The notes under the pieces are model-generated. The model saw only the letters and a program-made list of their open reading frames with translations. It was not told the DNA's origin and did no database searches. Positions 60,408 through 64,000 of a stretch of DNA of 64,000 nucleotides are shown in pieces. Each line of letters begins with the position of its first letter. The stretch's first letter is position 1. The position numbers were made by a program, and so were the translations under genes. Location: NCBI RefSeq assembly GCF_963675165.1, contig NC_087382.1, positions 2,943,463 to 3,007,462 on the forward strand. Direction: 5' to 3'. The DNA comes from Halichondria panicea (lineage: Eukaryota > Porifera > Demospongiae > Suberitida > Halichondriidae).

Positions 60408-62674
60408 TTATATTACAGTTAAGTCAACCATTTTCTTTATCAAAGTATTCATCGATTCAAATGCAGATTTCTGTTCATTAGTCAATTGCAAGTGCTGTAC
60501 AAGTGCAGTATTCAATTGCTGTGCAGCATCATTCAATTGCTGTGCAACATCATTCAATTGCAGTGTTTCAACATCATTCAATTTCTGTGCAGCATCATTC
60601 AATTGCTGTTCAGCATCATTCAATTGCTGTGCAGCAGCATCATTCAATTGCTGTGCAGCATTATTCAATTGCTGTTCAGCATCATTCAATTGCTGTGCAG
60701 CATTATTCAATTGCTGTGCAACATCATTCAATTGCTGTGCAACATCATTCAATTGCTGTTCAGCATCATTCAATTGCTGTGTTTCAACATTCAATTGTTG
60801 TGCAGCATCATTCAATTGCTGTTCAGCATCATTCAATTGCTGTGCAGCATCATTCAATTGCTGTGCAGCATCATTCAATTGCTGTGCAGCATTATTCAAT
60901 TGCTGTGCAACATCATTCAATTGCTGTGCAACATCATTCAATTGCTGTGCAGCATTATTCAATTGCTGTACAGCATCATTCAATTGCTGTGTTTCAACAT
61001 TCAATTGCTGTTCAGTATCATTCAATTGTTGTGCAGCTACATTCAATTGCTGTGTTGCAGCAACATTCAATTGCAGTGCAGTACCATTCAATTGTTGTGT
61101 TGCAGCACCAATCAATTGCTGTGTAGCATTCTTCAATTGCTGTGCATCATCATTCAATGCATCATCATTCAATGCATCATCATTCAATGCATCATCAATC
61201 AATTGCTGTGCAGCATAATTCAATCGCTGTCTAGCAGTATTCAATTTATCGTGTGCATCATCAAATAGAGATTGTGCAACCGTCTTCAATGTCTGCAGTT
61301 GTGCATCATCCAATAAAGCATCATTCCATTGCTGTTGTGCATCCAATCCCTGTGCAGCATACAATCCACCCACCAATTTAGCCACCTCTATGCTGTGATT
61401 ACTCATTGCAGTCTTGAAATCAGAGTATTTCAATGGAGAGGACTGATCAGCAGCCTTTAATTTAGCCACTGATATAGCTACCGAATGAACAATCGATTGA
61501 GCCATCTCATTGTCCTTTGTATTCAATAGAGTATTCAAATCATTCTCCAATTGAGTTGCCAATTGAGCCTGTGTTATGCGCCGCTTACCTATACATGTAC
61601 ATGTTCTATATATATACAAGCATTCAGGCACGAAAAAAAGACTAAGTACAGATATGGCACAAGTACCGCTTAGAATAGCTCTCACAAGATTTAAAGTGTT
61701 CATAACTGCAGCCATTTCAACATCATCATCGACAGACACCCAACAAAGAAGAAAGTTTAACGGAAGAAGTTTGTCTGCTAAAAGATAGACTACAAAGATC
61801 AACCCTATTGCAACACCGAGAAGCCATTTACAGCAGCTGCAGCACTTATCCTTATACTTAGTGCAACTGTGGTAAATAGAGTATATTGTATAAAGAATTG
61901 CAATGCCGAAAATTACCCCAAAAAAAGCTTGATCAACTACTCTGCAAAACATAGTTGGCGTGGATATCATATTGATGCGAGCTACTTGAAGCAAAGCACT
62001 GTATAAAACATCAAGGGGAACCAATTTAACGAGCATGTCTGCAACTGGTCCCCACAAATACATGGATTCACTATTTGGCTGCCAGTCAATATTGCTGATT
62101 AGTATAAATGCAAAAAGTGCAGCTACTGCAGATGCTCTCAGCCATTCGTCCGATAAAACAAGAGCATTATTATCAGTAATATTACCCTGAGTTGTATTAC
62201 TGGCACCAGACAAGTCGACCACCTTGGTGATATTGTTTCCATAATAGTAGAGAAATGGGCCAAAAACAGCGCAAAAACCCGGTTTAAAAAACTTATCCCA
62301 GAGTTTATTGATTAAATCAATGAAATCCTTCTTCACACGTGTACAGTCTGTACAGTCATAACACTTTAATAGTGGTTTACAGACACATTTAGAAATACAG
62401 TCACGTGCACAATACTCTTCTGTTACTAAAACATAGAAACATCCTGGAAGGATAGCAAGTGCATAGCCTACAACCAAGAATGCAATTAAATTTGGTTGAA
62501 ACGCATCATATTCTGGTAGAGATATTGCTGCAATCAATTCCAAAATAAAAGTATGGATCATATCCCCAAGGAGCAAGAAAACAAATAACCAGTTGCTACC
62601 TGGTTTTTGAGCCTGCAATTAATACAACGCATATCATGATTGATGAAAAAAGTACGGAATGCACTCACAGTCAT
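60408..62674 (-). CDS. Multi-pass membrane protein, family member 4, with long heptad-repeat tail
   Basis: Exon 1 is ATGACT (62669-62674), donor gtgagt; exon 2 is 60408-62612, starting AQKPGSNWLFVFLLLGDMIH; about 736 residues. The core (first about 340 residues) has the family motifs LYYYGNNITKVV, AVAALFAFILI, NMISTPTMFC, ADKLLPLNFLLC and about eight hydrophobic segments. A Cys-rich loop (CARDCISKCVCKPLLKCYDC) is peculiar to this member. Residues about 340-470 form a helical linker (MAQSIVHSVAISVAKLKAAD). From there nearly to the end, about 30 copies of a seven-residue unit (QQLNDAA and variants) are encoded by a 21-nt repeat. The tail ends LTNEQKSAFESMNTLIKKM before the stop. The heptads should form a long amphipathic helix or coiled coil. 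Function unknown. Confidence 0.78.
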
Positions 62675-62764
62675 GATCAGATCCCAAAACTTTACAACTG
62701 TACTTTAGATTAGCTTGTCAAGCAGTCAGTATAAGCAGCACATGCAAGATACTTATTATTATAC

Positions 62765-62890
62765 TCTTCAGGAAATTCAACTGACAGCAAGAGACACTAT
62801 ACATGCAGCCTTATATACATGTACAAGCAGACCTATATACAGGAAGTGTCTTAATGCATGAGTGTTTCCCACCATAATTAGATAAAGATG
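62765..62890 (-). promoter_or_regulatory. Upstream block of membrane-protein gene 4
   Basis: gtatataagg on the minus strand (complement of 62809-62818) lies about 137 bp upstream of the ATG. The flanking blocks gaaattcaactgacagcaag and tgcatgagtgtttcccacca are shared with the region upstream of gene 2. Inferred core promoter. Confidence 0.55.
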
Positions 62891-62899
62891 TAGATATAA

Positions 62900-63860
62900 T
62901 TATACGTAGATGTGACATTAAATGCACTATGAAAGTAAACACGTGGACAGATTCTAACCACAACATGAATATATACGATCTTAAGCGAAAGAAAAATAGA
63001 ACAATCTAGTTAAATCTTCATACAGCATAATTATGCATACAGTTGCTGAAGTCTCGGGGTTCACATGAACTCTTCTTTCTCATTAGCCAAATAGCAGAAA
63101 TTAATACCCGCGAAAATATGTCACCTTAAGGTACTGTCAGGAGTACTCCTGCATGGTACCGTATAGCGCAAAACTTTTAAGGCACTGGAAAAGCACACAT
63201 AGATAGAACAGTATAACTGCATGTTCTAATACTAATGGCATTTCATTGTATTATGAGTTGACTGCATGCTTATACCGGAGACACTCTCAGGCCACGCTTT
63301 CAATCTTTGCACGTTATAGGAGAATTTTCGTGTGGGATTGCTAACCTACGAAAGCAGCGAAAATTTCGTGATACATATACGGTATATATATACCTACCTT
63401 AACCACATACACCCAGATACGTATACTATATGATGCATGGCATAACTTTGAGAACATGATATCATAATTTTATTGCACACTGTTAAAAATGTATAGTTAC
63501 AATAGCACCTCGAGTGCTATGCCAACACTCACCTGATTAATGGCATTAGGTGGGTGTTGACATAATAGCACGTTACAATAGCACTCAAGATACTATTGTG
63601 CCAACACCCACCTAATGGCATTAGGTGGGTGTTGGCACTCAAGGTGCTATTGTAACTATACATTTTCAACATTAGTAATGTGTGCTATCACAACACTAGG
63701 AGTGCAGTTGTAACTGCTACATGTTACCAGAACAATAAAGAGTGCTAATATACACTTCTATTAAAGTGCTTGTGGAACACTTTAAATAGGATTTATAAAA
63801 GTATAACTGTCAAACTACTGTGCATGCATAGTTTGTTTTGTCCTATTAGTCTATATAAAG
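62900..63860. repeat. Duplicated intergenic block with ODAD2 3'-end scrap, MITE and hairpin
   Basis: Repeats the 47.57-48.17 kb arrangement: gaaagtaaacacgtggacag, then the 30-bp ODAD2 terminal fragment (about 63.06-63.09 kb), a CCGTATAGCGC MITE (about 63.16-63.39 kb) and the gccaacacccacctaatggc hairpin (63598-63638). The sequence at 63.64-63.85 kb then matches 530-780. Confidence 0.75.
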
Positions 63861-63888
63861 TCAGCCCGTCGTAGGGATCGAGGAGAGA

Positions 63889-63889
63889 C

Positions 63890-63920
<31 letters not shown>

Positions 63921-64000
63921 AGGGGTTAATTATGGTGTGTTGTGTGTGTGGGTGGAGGGGTTAATTGTGGTGTGTTGTGTGTGTGGGTGGCTGGTGGGTT
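63889..64000. repeat. GT microsatellite, composite as at 49.6-49.8 kb
   Basis: (GT)n with ggaggggttaattatggtgt interruptions, running off the window edge. Confidence 0.95.

Noticed and set aside
60486-61268. Plus-strand ORFs of up to 276 codons with repeated Phe-Asn-Cys-Cys or Ile-Gln-Leu-Leu
   Set aside because: They mirror the 21-nt repeat coding the heptad tail on the minus strand. All three plus frames are open, which argues against real coding.

Overview
The window is animal nuclear DNA, most likely from a sponge. Genes are split by short GT-AG introns, the background is AT-rich, and minisatellites, CA/GT tracts and small inverted-repeat transposons are everywhere. Gene content is metazoan: the cilium armadillo protein ODAD2 (ARMC4), the ESCRT-II subunit VPS25, and a collagen-like protein. 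The species cannot be proved from this sequence alone; a demosponge such as Amphimedon is an inference.

Layout. 1.15-5.19 kb (minus): the last ten exons of an ODAD2 copy with a nonsense codon. 5.4-9.05 kb (plus): VPS25, head-to-head with it, with a 2 kb foldback element in its first long intron. 9.5-11.0 kb: a CA/GT tract and a 92-bp minisatellite. 11.5-16.1 kb (plus): a nine-exon collagen-like gene with a visible TATA/CCAAT promoter; the promoter region is duplicated inside its second intron. 16.9-26.8 kb: a belt of successive unrelated tandem arrays with no gene. 27.36-38.60 kb: an approximately 11.2 kb DNA transposon with about 170-bp terminal inverted repeats and two convergent rve-type integrases, the right one intact and the left one decayed. 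38.9-62.7 kb: a mosaic in which two further 5'-truncated ODAD2 copies alternate with four genes of an unrecognised multi-pass membrane protein family, all on the minus strand, plus tail fragments, solo promoters and MITEs.

The part I find most novel is the 38.9-62.7 kb mosaic. The membrane proteins share a conserved roughly eight-helix core and a first exon that encodes only two or three residues. They differ in repeat-built regions: a glycosylation-rich first loop, a lysine/valine-rich tail and a long heptad-repeat tail. They appear to have multiplied together with the 3' half of ODAD2. None of the three ODAD2 copies is complete. Copy 1 has a stop codon, copy 2 is split at exon G by satellite DNA, and copy 3 has exon G interrupted by a foldback transposon flanked by a 9-bp target duplication.

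Exon limits were placed by hand from reading frame, splice dinucleotides and comparison between copies. Array copy numbers and most MITE edges are approximate.
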